A DNA stretch of 64,000 nt, from NCBI RefSeq assembly GCF_018343775.1, contig NZ_CP074349.1, positions 2,222,001 through 2,286,000 on the forward strand, written 5' to 3'. Shown here piece by piece: positions 36,559 to 44,769 of the stretch; position 1 is the first letter of the stretch, and each line of letters starts with the position of its first letter. Source of the DNA: Pseudomonas cichorii (GTDB taxonomy: Bacteria; Pseudomonadota; Gammaproteobacteria; Pseudomonadales; Pseudomonadaceae). The notes under the pieces were generated by a model, which searched no databases, was not told where the DNA came from, and saw only the letters and a list, made by a program, of their open reading frames with translations. The position numbers and the translations under genes were made by a program.

Positions 36559-36879
36559 GGAGGACTTCCTGATAGTTATCGATACAATATAACATCTCCA
36601 TTGAGAATTATTACTGAGTGTGAATGTAACTGGATGTAAATTTTTTGCTCTGCCGATGCCCGTCGCCATGGCTTGCCGGCAGCGAGGACCGATCACGCAG
36701 GTCCCACCGATGTCTGCGATGAGGAAATCCTGATCTGCGCTGGAGGTGGGGAGTGCATCGTCAGTGGTAAGGATGTTCAGTTGATCCACTTGTATTTATA
36801 TTGGCCAAGCTGTTTTGAGAGCAGAAGAGGGCTGACTCCTGGCCGTGTGTACCTGCAGAAACTCTATTGGGGTGATTTT
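36559..36879. other. Control region of TonB receptor and leader of orphan gene
   Basis: A 321-bp divergent spacer, AT-rich near the TonB gene. It contains the Zur-like 15-mer at 36580-36594 and, read on the minus strand, AGTAATAATTCTCAATGG (36596-36613), which resembles a Pseudomonas Fur site. The right half precedes the AT-richer gene at 36880; a frame open from 36673 has no support as coding sequence. Confidence 0.5.
36580..36594 (-). promoter_or_regulatory. Candidate Zur box upstream of TonB receptor gene
   Basis: Read on the minus strand, TGTTATATTGTATCG. It matches the folE2 box TGTTATAGTGTATCA at 13 of 15 positions and lies about 20 bp before the ATG, where a bound repressor would block transcription or elongation. 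Confidence 0.58.
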
Positions 36880-37533
36880 ATGAGTACGTTGTATTCGCTG
36901 CGCTCGTTTGTGAAAACAGAGGGGTCTGACGCCGAGCCCGTTGTCAGAGAGCACTTGGAGCTTCTGGTGCAACTCAGTGAAGCAAAGGCCGATTATTTCA
37001 AGATCAAAACGGCTTCTGACTTGCGTGTGTCGGGAACCACGGACAATGCTCAAGTCCCCATTGAAAGCATTCTGGAAACAGACTCCAGGGTATTTGCAGT
37101 GACAAGGATCGAAGGCGATACGATAAAAAATACCGTCGAGCCACTGATGGAAAAAATATCTCCGGGCGTGGGGAGCGGGGGTAAGAAAGCTATCAATGCC
37201 ATGGTGACAAACATCGTGTCCGGCTTTCTGGGGAATTCGCCAGCCTTTGGAAATACCGAAGAATATTACATTGTCTACGCTGAGCATAATGCGCTCATAA
37301 GGCTTGATATCCACCTGTGGAATCAGAAGGTGAATTTTTCAGGGGAGGTGAAGAAAGAGTTAAATGGCCTGTTGGTAATGACCTACTCGAAATCGGCCAT
37401 CGACGTGCAAAAACTTAAACTGAATACATTCATTGCTCTGTATCAGCGCCAGCTTTCTTCGATAAACCTCAAGATTGACATTGATGAGATATCCCGGATC
37501 AAAAGCATTTATAGCTTGCTTCATGACGCCTGA
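36880..37533 (+). CDS. Hypothetical protein, AT-richer than neighbours
   Basis: A 217-residue protein not recognised. It has no signal peptide or long membrane helix; only GVGSGGKKAINAMVTNIVSGFLGN (about residues 96-119) is mildly hydrophobic and glycine-rich. Charged, Ile/Lys-rich composition (KLKLNTFIALYQRQLSSINLKIDIDEISRIKS) and codon choice differ from the surrounding GC-rich genes, suggesting recent transfer. ATG 36880 has GGGGTG eight bases upstream. It stands alone, followed by a good terminator at 37578-37600. Confidence 0.62.
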   Translation: MSTLYSLRSFVKTEGSDAEPVVREHLELLVQLSEAKADYFKIKTASDLRVSGTTDNAQVPIESILETDSRVFAVTRIEGDTIKNTVEPLMEKISPGVGSGGKKAINAMVTNIVSGFLGNSPAFGNTEEYYIVYAEHNALIRLDIHLWNQKVNFSGEVKKELNGLLVMTYSKSAIDVQKLKLNTFIALYQRQLSSINLKIDIDEISRIKSIYSLLHDA

Positions 37534-37577
37534 TTCCCAAAAAAAGGTCGGTTGAAGTCAGCACTCAATTCATCCAG

Positions 37578-37600
37578 AGGGCGCTTGTGAGGCGCCCTTT
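37578..37600. terminator. Intrinsic terminator between convergent genes
   Basis: AGGGCGC (37578-37584) and GCGCCCT (37592-37598) form a 7-bp GC-rich stem over TTGTGAG, followed by TT and a short T-rich stretch. It probably ends the orphan gene, and may also act on the converging racemase transcript. Confidence 0.75.
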
Positions 37601-37612
37601 ACGTTTCACTTT

Positions 37613-39109
37613 TCAAGCCGCATCGATCTTTACCCTGACCGGCTGTTCACCCGCCAACTCAATGCATTTCAACGCAAGAATCGTTGTGGGATCGACCAGC
37701 GCGACGGTGTGATCCTTTATCTGAAACACCTCGCTGTGGGCGAGTACCAATGGCAATTCCGTGCAGCCGAGAATCAACACTTCAGCGCCCAGTTCACACA
37801 GGTGCTCCGCCGCCAGCAGCAATTGCTCCTTGCAGAGACCCTCCGTGAATCCGGCCTTGATGCCGCGCTCGCCGTAGATGGCTTCCATGACCATGTGCTG
37901 GTAATCGAGCCCCGGCGTGATGATCTGTAGCCCTGCGCGGTTTGCCGCTTCGTGGTAGACCTGACTTTGAACCGTACCGGACGTGGCCAGGAGGCCGACG
38001 TTCTTGCCTGAGCCGTATTGCTGCACGATCCACTCCACCGTTTCGGTCAGCATGTTGACGATGGGTACCCGCAAATGAGGCTGGATGCGTCCGACAAAAG
38101 CGTGAGCGGTGTTGCAGGGGATTGCGATGGCGTTTGCACCAGCGCTTTCCAGGCGTTTGCAGGTTGCGTACATCGCCATGGTCGGGTCGGTTTCGTCATG
38201 CAGCAAGCTGGCGGTGCGATCAGGGATCTGCGGATTCTGCTCGACCACCATCTTGATGTGTTCCTGATCCTTTCCCGCTGGAGTATGGGCAACCACTTTG
38301 CCCATGAAGTCCACGGTGGCGGCAGGCCCTACGCCGCCTACGATGCCAAGTTTGAAAGGCGGGCGTGCAGACTGGCCTTTTTCCAGCGTCGCAAAGCTGG
38401 CGTAGATTTCGTTGATATCCAGAACCGATACCCCGCGGCGCTGAAGCTCTGGGCAAACCAGTGATAGCTCCGTCATACCGGGGAGCACCACCGCAGCCCC
38501 TTGCGCCTGCAAGGAGAGACACGCCTCATGGACCGTTTTCAGAGGCGCGCCTTCAAGGTGGCCGTCCTTGATGCCGTTAACGCCGTACATCGCGTCCATC
38601 AGCGCAGACTGCGCTTCTGGATCGGGGTAAACGATCCTGAAATCCTGGCCCAGATACCGCTCGAACAGCCCTGAATGAGCGACGAAATCCGAAGCAATCA
38701 CGCCCAGCGTCGTTCCGGGTTTGATCCTGAGACGAATGTGCCGTACCAGCGCCTGCATCATGTCCAGCACCGGAATGCCCAGTTCCTCCTGAATTTCGGC
38801 GCGGAACGTATGGCTGGCAAAGCAGGGAAGCATCACCGCATCGACACCGCTTTCCTCGAACGACTTGCACACCTGGAACACATAGAACTTGCGCGACGTC
38901 ATGTTGGCTTCCTTGTCCAGCGGCAGCCGCACGTCCTTGAACGGGTGCTGCTCGAACAGGAAGTGGTAGCGGCCCTGATCCTCAAGCACCGCCCTGGATT
39001 TGACCAGCTTGTAGAAGAGGTCACCACCGGCCAGCGAGCCCAGCCCTCCAACAATACCCAGCTTGCGAACAAAGGCACCCTTGCTGGCCGACCTGGATTT
39101 TCTCTTCAT
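37613..39109 (-). CDS. Tandem aspartate/glutamate racemase-family protein
   Basis: A 498-residue fusion of two Asp/Glu racemase-like domains (about 15-250 and 255-490), each opening with LGIVGG(L/V)G. The enzymes use two cysteines to invert the alpha-carbon. The C-terminal domain keeps both (AIPCNTAHAF near residue 330 and LGCTELPLVL near 450). The N-terminal domain has the first (LPCFASHTF near 96), but the second site reads LPGMTELSLV (near 210), with Cys replaced by Met, so it is probably not a two-base racemase. A 12-bp gap to the symporter gene upstream suggests joint use of a dicarboxylic amino acid. Confidence 0.85.
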   Translation of the reverse strand: MKRKSRSASKGAFVRKLGIVGGLGSLAGGDLFYKLVKSRAVLEDQGRYHFLFEQHPFKDVRLPLDKEANMTSRKFYVFQVCKSFEESGVDAVMLPCFASHTFRAEIQEELGIPVLDMMQALVRHIRLRIKPGTTLGVIASDFVAHSGLFERYLGQDFRIVYPDPEAQSALMDAMYGVNGIKDGHLEGAPLKTVHEACLSLQAQGAAVVLPGMTELSLVCPELQRRGVSVLDINEIYASFATLEKGQSARPPFKLGIVGGVGPAATVDFMGKVVAHTPAGKDQEHIKMVVEQNPQIPDRTASLLHDETDPTMAMYATCKRLESAGANAIAIPCNTAHAFVGRIQPHLRVPIVNMLTETVEWIVQQYGSGKNVGLLATSGTVQSQVYHEAANRAGLQIITPGLDYQHMVMEAIYGERGIKAGFTEGLCKEQLLLAAEHLCELGAEVLILGCTELPLVLAHSEVFQIKDHTVALVDPTTILALKCIELAGEQPVRVKIDAA

Positions 39110-39120
39110 GACCCTGCTCC

Positions 39121-40416
39121 TCAGGCGACCGAAACCGGGTGTCCGGGTTGGGCGTGTACATCTGCGTTATCCGCTGTTTCATCGGGCTCTTCGTGTGGCT
39201 CGGATTTCGCGACCACGGCTGTGGCGATGCTGTTGCCCACGACGTTGGTGGCGGTACGCGCCATGTCCAGAAACTGGTCGATGCCGATGATCAACAGCAG
39301 CCCGGCTTCCGGCAGGTTGAACATCGGCAGGGTTGCGGCGACCACGACCACCGAAGCACGTGCCACGCCTGCCATGCCTTTGCTGGTGATCATCAGCGTC
39401 AACAGGATCAACAGTTGCTGGGTGAAGCTCAGGTCAATGTTGTAGGCCTGGGCGATGAACATGATGGCGAAGGCCTGGTACATCATCGAACCATCGAGGT
39501 TGAACGAATACCCCAGCGGCAATACGAAACTGGACACCCGCTTGGGCGCACCGAATTTCTCCAGGGCTTCCATGGTTTTCGGGTAGGCGGATTCGCTGCT
39601 GGCTGTCGAAAACGCCAGCAGAATGGGTTCGCGAATCAGCTTGCCCAGCGTGAAAACGGAACGCCCGAGGAACAGATAGCCAGCACCGAACAGCACGCCC
39701 CAAAGGACCGCAATCCCCAGATAGAACTCGGCGATCAGCTTGCCGTAATCGACCAGCAGACCCAGCCCCTGAGTCGTGATCGCCGAAGCGATGGCCGCAA
39801 ACACACCGATTGGTGCCAGGGCCATGACGTAATCGGTGATCTTGAACATCACCTTGGCCAGCTCATCGATGGTGTCGGTGATCCGTGTGTAACCGGCGCG
39901 CTTGACGCCAGCCAGCGCAAAGCCGAAGAACAGTGAGAACACCACGATCTGCAGAATCTCGTTATTGGCCATGGCCTCGGCAATGCTGCGGGGAAACACG
40001 TGGCTGATGAACACCTTGAGGCTGAAGTCGCCGGTATTGACCGGCACCGCCGCCGTCGCATGCTGGGTGACGTCCATATTGAGCCCGGCTCCGGGCTGAA
40101 ACAGGTTGACCAGCCCCATGCCGATTGTCAGCGAGATCACCGAAGCGGTCACGAACCAGGCCATGGCGCGCATGCCGATGCGCCCGACCGATCGTGAGTT
40201 CCCCAGGCTGGCAATGCCGCCGACCAGCGTGGCGAATACCAGCGGTGCGATGATCATCTTGATCATGCGCAGGAAAATATCGGTGATCATCGAAAAGTAC
40301 GAAGCAATCTGCCTGGCATTCTGCTCGTTCCCTGCGAAATGGTGACACGCCCAACCCACCAGCACGCCCAGTGCAATACCAATGGCGATTTGCCGTGGAA
40401 GTCTGTTTTTCTTCAC
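39121..40416 (-). CDS. Dicarboxylate/amino acid:cation symporter (DctA/GltP family)
   Basis: A 431-residue DAACS-family carrier with about eight helices and two re-entrant loops. The hallmark SSESAYPKTMEALEKFG, the NLDGSMMYQAFAIMFIAQ stretch and the late ASVVVVAATLPMF region with GIDQFLDMARTATNVVGNSIA carry the substrate and cation sites (Asp in DMARTATNV). Transports C4-dicarboxylates or acidic amino acids with protons or sodium. First gene of the symporter-racemase pair; divergent from a LysR gene. Confidence 0.92.
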   Translation of the reverse strand: MKKNRLPRQIAIGIALGVLVGWACHHFAGNEQNARQIASYFSMITDIFLRMIKMIIAPLVFATLVGGIASLGNSRSVGRIGMRAMAWFVTASVISLTIGMGLVNLFQPGAGLNMDVTQHATAAVPVNTGDFSLKVFISHVFPRSIAEAMANNEILQIVVFSLFFGFALAGVKRAGYTRITDTIDELAKVMFKITDYVMALAPIGVFAAIASAITTQGLGLLVDYGKLIAEFYLGIAVLWGVLFGAGYLFLGRSVFTLGKLIREPILLAFSTASSESAYPKTMEALEKFGAPKRVSSFVLPLGYSFNLDGSMMYQAFAIMFIAQAYNIDLSFTQQLLILLTLMITSKGMAGVARASVVVVAATLPMFNLPEAGLLLIIGIDQFLDMARTATNVVGNSIATAVVAKSEPHEEPDETADNADVHAQPGHPVSVA

Positions 40417-40644
40417 GAAGCTGTCCTCAAGTGGTTTTTTGATTTTTTTATCCGGCAGGAGACCAATCAGATTCGCCCAATGGCTCTTGTGGCCCTGGTG
40501 CTAGCGGCGATTCTAGGGAAGCGCTTGTCAGCGATGATGAGTAATCATGCTAAACCCATGCGTTTTTGGAATAGTTGCTCAAATGGCAGCGATAGGGCTG
40601 CGAAGTCGACGTAAAATGCACCTCTCACAGCGGGAGATGCGGGT

Positions 40645-41559
40645 ATGCAAATCAAATGGCTGGACGATCTTCTGGCTATCGCCGAATGGAAAAACTTTTC
40701 CCGTGCGGCCGAAGTTCGTTGCGTGACCCAATCGGCCCTGTCGCGACGGATTCGCTCACTTGAAGAGTGGGTGGGCGTCGAGCTGGTTGACCGTGGCACC
40801 TATCCCGTGCGACTTACCGCTGCCGGAAGCGCCTTCTGTGAAGAGAGCCGTGAAGTGTTGGCAGGCTTGCTGAGGCTGCGCTCAACCTTGCGCGAAGTGG
40901 AACGCATGCCTGGGCGTTCCATTCAGGTCACGGCCGGGCACAGCCTGTCGATGACGTTTCTGCCCAAGTGGCTTTCGCAGTTTCAGCAACAGAACGAGCA
41001 ATTCAACGCACGGGTTGTCGCCGCCAACATCCATGATGCCGTGATTGCTCTGGAGGAGGGCAGTTGCGACCTGATGATCGTCTACCACCATCCCCTTGCG
41101 CCCATCATGCTGAATGCCGAACGCTTCGGCAGCCTGGCCTTGGGGCATGACGCTTTCATCCCCTTGTGCGCCCCGGACAAGAAAGGCCAGCCGTTGTACC
41201 GCTTGCCGGGCAGCGCCGCAAAACCCGTCCCGCACCTTGCCTACACCGCAACGACGTTTCTGGGGCGTGTCGCTGATATCGTCACCAAGAATGGCCCGAC
41301 TCCCCTCAATCTGGAGCGCTGCTACGAAGCGGACATGGCCATGCTCCTGATGCGCATGGCCATCGAAGGCTACGGCGTGGCCTGGTTGCCACAAAGCGCG
41401 GTTGTTGACGAGCTTGAACGAGGGTTACTGGTAAGAGCCGGTGGCGAAGAGTGGAGTACTCGTCTGGAAATCCGTTCTTACTGCGCGATAGCCAATCAGA
41501 ACCCGACCATGCGCAAACTCTGGAAAACGCTGGAAGGGGCTTCGCGGCTGAATCAGTAA
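40645..41559 (+). CDS. LysR-family regulator, YjiE/HypT-like
   Basis: A 304-residue LTTR. Helix-turn-helix WLDDLLAIAEWKNFSRAAEVRCVTQSALSRRIRSLEEWVG (about 5-45), followed by LVDRGTYPVRLTAAG. The effector domain resembles the YjiE/HypT branch. It is divergent from the symporter-racemase operon (228-bp shared region), so it likely controls uptake and racemisation of an acidic amino acid; an oxidative role as in E. coli HypT is possible but not supported by context. Confidence 0.86.
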   Translation: MQIKWLDDLLAIAEWKNFSRAAEVRCVTQSALSRRIRSLEEWVGVELVDRGTYPVRLTAAGSAFCEESREVLAGLLRLRSTLREVERMPGRSIQVTAGHSLSMTFLPKWLSQFQQQNEQFNARVVAANIHDAVIALEEGSCDLMIVYHHPLAPIMLNAERFGSLALGHDAFIPLCAPDKKGQPLYRLPGSAAKPVPHLAYTATTFLGRVADIVTKNGPTPLNLERCYEADMAMLLMRMAIEGYGVAWLPQSAVVDELERGLLVRAGGEEWSTRLEIRSYCAIANQNPTMRKLWKTLEGASRLNQ

Positions 41560-41572
41560 ATGCTGTGAGCAA

Positions 41573-41890
41573 ATGATGGCTAAGCGTATCGCTAATGGAA
41601 ACTCCCCAATTTCTGCCCAATGTTGCTCACGGATTGCAGAAGGTGATCAACTGGTTTCGGACTTGCGTGTCCGGCTTGCAGGCATGGAAGCAGTAGAAGA
41701 AAAAAGACGGCAATTCGATATGAATATCCGGAAGAAAATCGAGCAGGCGGCTGACGATGCGATAGAAAACTATGCCCGCTCGCAAAAGTACGAACGGGTA
41801 GTGGGTAGCGACTCCAGCATCGTGTACAACGAGAAAAAGGTCGTGCTGGATATCACCGAGGCGGTTATCGAGTCGATCAAAAATCGATAG
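41573..41890 (+). CDS. Small protein with Skp/OmpH C-terminal-like segment
   Basis: A 105-residue ORF. The last 40 residues (ENYARSQKYERVVGSDSSIVYN then VVLDITEAVIESI) closely resemble the end of the periplasmic chaperone Skp/OmpH, where SQxxDxVVDANxVxYN and DITxxVL occur. The N-terminal half shows a charged helix (GMEAVEEKRRQFDMNIRKKIEQ), as in Skp arms, but there is no signal peptide and the protein is shorter than Skp (about 160 residues). It may be a remnant, a truncated paralogue, or use the later ATG at 41684. It lies 13 bp after the LysR gene. Confidence 0.5.
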   Translation: MMAKRIANGNSPISAQCCSRIAEGDQLVSDLRVRLAGMEAVEEKRRQFDMNIRKKIEQAADDAIENYARSQKYERVVGSDSSIVYNEKKVVLDITEAVIESIKNR

Positions 41891-41919
41891 TGAAATGCAG
41901 TCTTTCATGAGTGCGCTTT

Positions 41920-41958
41920 GCGAATGAATTCGCTCACTCAAGGAGCGAATTCATTCGC
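41920..41958. repeat. 16-bp inverted repeat between convergent genes (palindrome family)
   Basis: GCGAATGAATTCGCTC (41920-41935) and GAGCGAATTCATTCGC (41943-41958) are perfect complements around ACTCAAG. It contains the same arms as 8791-8826 but in the outward order. It lies between the convergent Skp-like and heme oxygenase genes. Confidence 0.88.
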
Positions 41959-41966
41959 GAAGACGA

Positions 41967-42557
41967 TCAAACCACGCCATACACCTGCTGCAACCGGTCA
42001 CGATAGAAATCAAACGCCGCCCGTGCCCCGGCAATCACTTCCTTGTCCTGTTCTTCAGTCAGTTCCAGTGCATCCAGTTGCTGGACGAAGGCGCGCCAGT
42101 GCAGGGCGCGGCCGTCTTCGTGGGCGGCAAGGTGGCGGGCGCCGTGGGTTTCGTTCAGGTCGAGCTGGCGAGTGTGTTTGAACAGGATGGCAGCGCCCAG
42201 GTTCGAGCCTTCGCTGCAATACAGCCAGCCCAGTGCATGATAGACCGAGCCGATGGCGGCCGGTGCCGGGGTGTGCGGCGTGGGGATCTGCAGATCGTTC
42301 AGGTCCGCTTCGACGGCCGGGAAGCGGTCGAGCTGGCTCAGGCCTGGCAGCAATTCGTTCAGGTTTTCATTGAGGTAGACCGGTTGCAGCGCACCATGAA
42401 AACCATGTTGCAGGCGCAGGAAGTTGCCGTAGTTTTCAATGCTCTGAAAGGGCGCGTTGCGCATGACCAGATCGTTGATGTTGTCGTGTTCGGTATGAGT
42501 CCCGGCTTTCAGTCGTTTGGCGCGTGATAGCGGTTCTGCAAGGGTGGCGGTGGACAT
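41967..42557 (-). CDS. Biliverdin-producing heme oxygenase
   Basis: A 196-residue helical protein of the bacterial heme oxygenase family. The proximal-helix region is KRLKAGTHTEHDNIN, with a candidate axial His, and the distal helix carries the flexible glycine motif (SEGSNLGAAILFKHT). It opens heme to biliverdin, carbon monoxide and iron, for iron release or as a bilin source for a bacteriophytochrome. No phytochrome or heme receptor gene is next to it. It lies 85 bp after the M50 fusion gene on the same strand, so it could be the last gene of that long unit or separate. Confidence 0.86.
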   Translation of the reverse strand: MSTATLAEPLSRAKRLKAGTHTEHDNINDLVMRNAPFQSIENYGNFLRLQHGFHGALQPVYLNENLNELLPGLSQLDRFPAVEADLNDLQIPTPHTPAPAAIGSVYHALGWLYCSEGSNLGAAILFKHTRQLDLNETHGARHLAAHEDGRALHWRAFVQQLDALELTEEQDKEVIAGARAAFDFYRDRLQQVYGVV

Positions 42558-42642
42558 GTCGGACTCCAGCGTGAAAGTAGAAATGCACGATAGAGTCCGC
42601 GTCAGTTGCCAACAATCGCGGGTCCATTAAGAGTTGTTAAGG

Positions 42643-44766
42643 TCAGAATGCGGCTTCGCGAATCAATACGGCGACCACATTCTGCCAGGCGTAAAGCAGC
42701 GGGCTGCGCGTCTCGGCGTCGATGCTGACGCTGCCTCTGAGGACCTGTTCGATGTTCTGCGATGCTCCGCGCGGTTGCAGCAGAACCCGATACACCGCCT
42801 GTTCCGGGACGGGTTCGTGTTCCTTGTTCAGACGGGTGGCGATGCCGCCCTGATAATCCGAAGCCAGTTCGGGAGCCGAAGCCAGTTTGCGCACGGCGGT
42901 TTGCTCGACTCGGGTTACCAGCAGCTCGATGCGCGGACGAGACAAGTCCTCGGGGTAGAACCAGGCGCGATTGTCTGCGGCGATGCGGTGCATGTCCTGT
43001 TCACTGACGAAAGCCTCGATCAATGCGCTGCCCGGCGCGGCGAGGGTCGCCAGCCATTCTCCGGGCGGCAGCCATTGGCCGACAGCCAGGGGCTCGGCCA
43101 TATCGACAAGGGTGCCGTCGAAGGGTGCACGAATCTGCAATTGATCGATCTGGCTGCGCAAGGCGTTGTAGCGCTCCTGAGCGGTGTCGAGTTCACGCTG
43201 CACCACCGGCAAGCGGGTGGCGGCGTCCTTGTCCATGCGCTGGAAGCTCAGTTGCCAGCTCAGGGTCTTGATCTGGAGTTCAAGGTTGCTCAGTTCATGA
43301 GTCAGCGTCGGTGCTTCAAGGCGAAACATCGGTTGATCGCGCTCGATAATCTGACCGGGCCGCACATTGATGCTTTGCAGCCGGGCACCGTTGGGCACCA
43401 GCAAGGGTGCCTGCTGGCTGGCGCGCAATAGCGCCGGAGCCTGGACGCTGCTGCGCCATGGCAGGCAGACGCCCAGTAGCAGAGCAGCGAGTACAGCGCA
43501 GGTGATCAGGGTATTGCGGTTCATGCGGTAGTCCTTGCGGCGTCCGGCCCAGTGTTGCAACTCGCGAAAGATCGGCATCAGGATAAAAACGCCGATCTCG
43601 ACGGCGAACAGCAGCAGCCCCAGCAACTTGAATGCGAAGTGATAGACCAGCAGGGCAATGCCCAAAAACAGGAAAAAGCGGTAGATCCAGGTGCCGAAGG
43701 CGTAGAGCAGCAGCGTACGTTCCAGCCACGGCTCGAACACTTCCGGGCGCGGGTCGTCCAGGCCGAACAGCCACTCGCGCAGACGCCAGCGGGCCAGCGC
43801 AAAACCACGGCTTTGCAGATTGGGAACGTCCAGCGCATCGGACAGCAGAAAGTAGCCATCGAAACGCATCAAGGGACTTAGGTTGATGGCCAGGGTCAGA
43901 ATCCAGGTGGTGGTCGCCAGCATGAAGGCCGCACTGCGCAACGGGCCGTCAGGCAAGAAACTCCAGAGCAGGGTCGCCCAGGCGGCCAGTGACAGCTCCA
44001 CCAGCATGCCTGCCGCGCCAATCGCCAGGCGCTGGCGGCGTGCAGTCAGGCGCCAGGCCCCGGTGGTGTCGGTGTACAGCACCGGCCACATCACCAGCAA
44101 GGCCACGCCCATACTGGCTACCCTGCAACCGAAACGCTTGCAGGTGTAAGCATGTCCCAGTTCGTGAAGCACCTTGGTACAACCCAGGGTCATGGCTGCC
44201 AGCAGCGCGCCTTCAAGGCTGAAGAAGTGCAGGAAGGTATGCACGAAGACGTCCCACTGACGGGCAACCAGGATCAGTCCGGTCAGGGCTGCCATCAATG
44301 TCAGAAGGGCAAAGCCGCGACTCATCAACGGTCGCACCCACGGCAATGTACGCTCCAGAAACGCATCGGGATTGACCAGCGGAATACGCACGAACAGGTA
44401 GTTGTGCATTAGCCAGCCGGCCCAGCCATGTTTGTTCTGCTGGCTGATCTTGAGCAGCCTGTCGTTGCCTTCCGGCCCTTGGACCTGGACCAGTTGCAGG
44501 TTGCCGAGAAACGCCGCAAAGCCTTTGATGTCCTGAATATCCAGGGTCAGGGATGTCTGGGTGTTGACCGCATCCAGCACCTTTTGGCTGTTGCCGGTTT
44601 CCCAGCGGGCCAGCATTTCCACTTCGGCCCAGCCAAGCCGGAAGAACTGCCCGCGAGCAGGGTCTTCAAGGGTCCAGCTGGGCGAGCCGTCGCGCAGTCT
44701 TGGGCCGCGATGCAGTTTCAGTTCCTGGCGCAGTTGTGGCAGGTCCATGCTTGAAGGGCTGTGCAT
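42643..44766 (-). CDS. PqqD-like/M50 membrane protease/HlyD adaptor fusion
   Basis: About 707 residues in three parts. Residues about 10-100 look like a PqqD-type winged helix (WTLEDPARGQFFRLGWAEVEMLARW). About 145-400 is a polytopic M50 (site-2 protease) domain with HELGH at 201-205 and LSPLMRFDGYF, supplying the third zinc ligand. After a further helix near 415 comes an HlyD-type adaptor (LLVPNGARLQSINVRPGQIIERDQPMFRLEAP, a coiled-coil arm, then IRAPFDGTLVDMAEPLAVGQWL). The ATG complementary to 44764-44766 has GGGG nine bases upstream. Inner-membrane component of the putative export cluster; may cleave or hand over the giant LEPR-XLL protein. Confidence 0.84.
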   Translation of the reverse strand: MHSPSSMDLPQLRQELKLHRGPRLRDGSPSWTLEDPARGQFFRLGWAEVEMLARWETGNSQKVLDAVNTQTSLTLDIQDIKGFAAFLGNLQLVQVQGPEGNDRLLKISQQNKHGWAGWLMHNYLFVRIPLVNPDAFLERTLPWVRPLMSRGFALLTLMAALTGLILVARQWDVFVHTFLHFFSLEGALLAAMTLGCTKVLHELGHAYTCKRFGCRVASMGVALLVMWPVLYTDTTGAWRLTARRQRLAIGAAGMLVELSLAAWATLLWSFLPDGPLRSAAFMLATTTWILTLAINLSPLMRFDGYFLLSDALDVPNLQSRGFALARWRLREWLFGLDDPRPEVFEPWLERTLLLYAFGTWIYRFFLFLGIALLVYHFAFKLLGLLLFAVEIGVFILMPIFRELQHWAGRRKDYRMNRNTLITCAVLAALLLGVCLPWRSSVQAPALLRASQQAPLLVPNGARLQSINVRPGQIIERDQPMFRLEAPTLTHELSNLELQIKTLSWQLSFQRMDKDAATRLPVVQRELDTAQERYNALRSQIDQLQIRAPFDGTLVDMAEPLAVGQWLPPGEWLATLAAPGSALIEAFVSEQDMHRIAADNRAWFYPEDLSRPRIELLVTRVEQTAVRKLASAPELASDYQGGIATRLNKEHEPVPEQAVYRVLLQPRGASQNIEQVLRGSVSIDAETRSPLLYAWQNVVAVLIREAAF

Positions 44767-44769
44767 CAC

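Noticed and set aside
35218..36639. Long open frame antisense to the TonB receptor gene (473 codons)
   Set aside because: Opposite a clear receptor gene; composition-driven, and it reads through the receptor's own start and operator.
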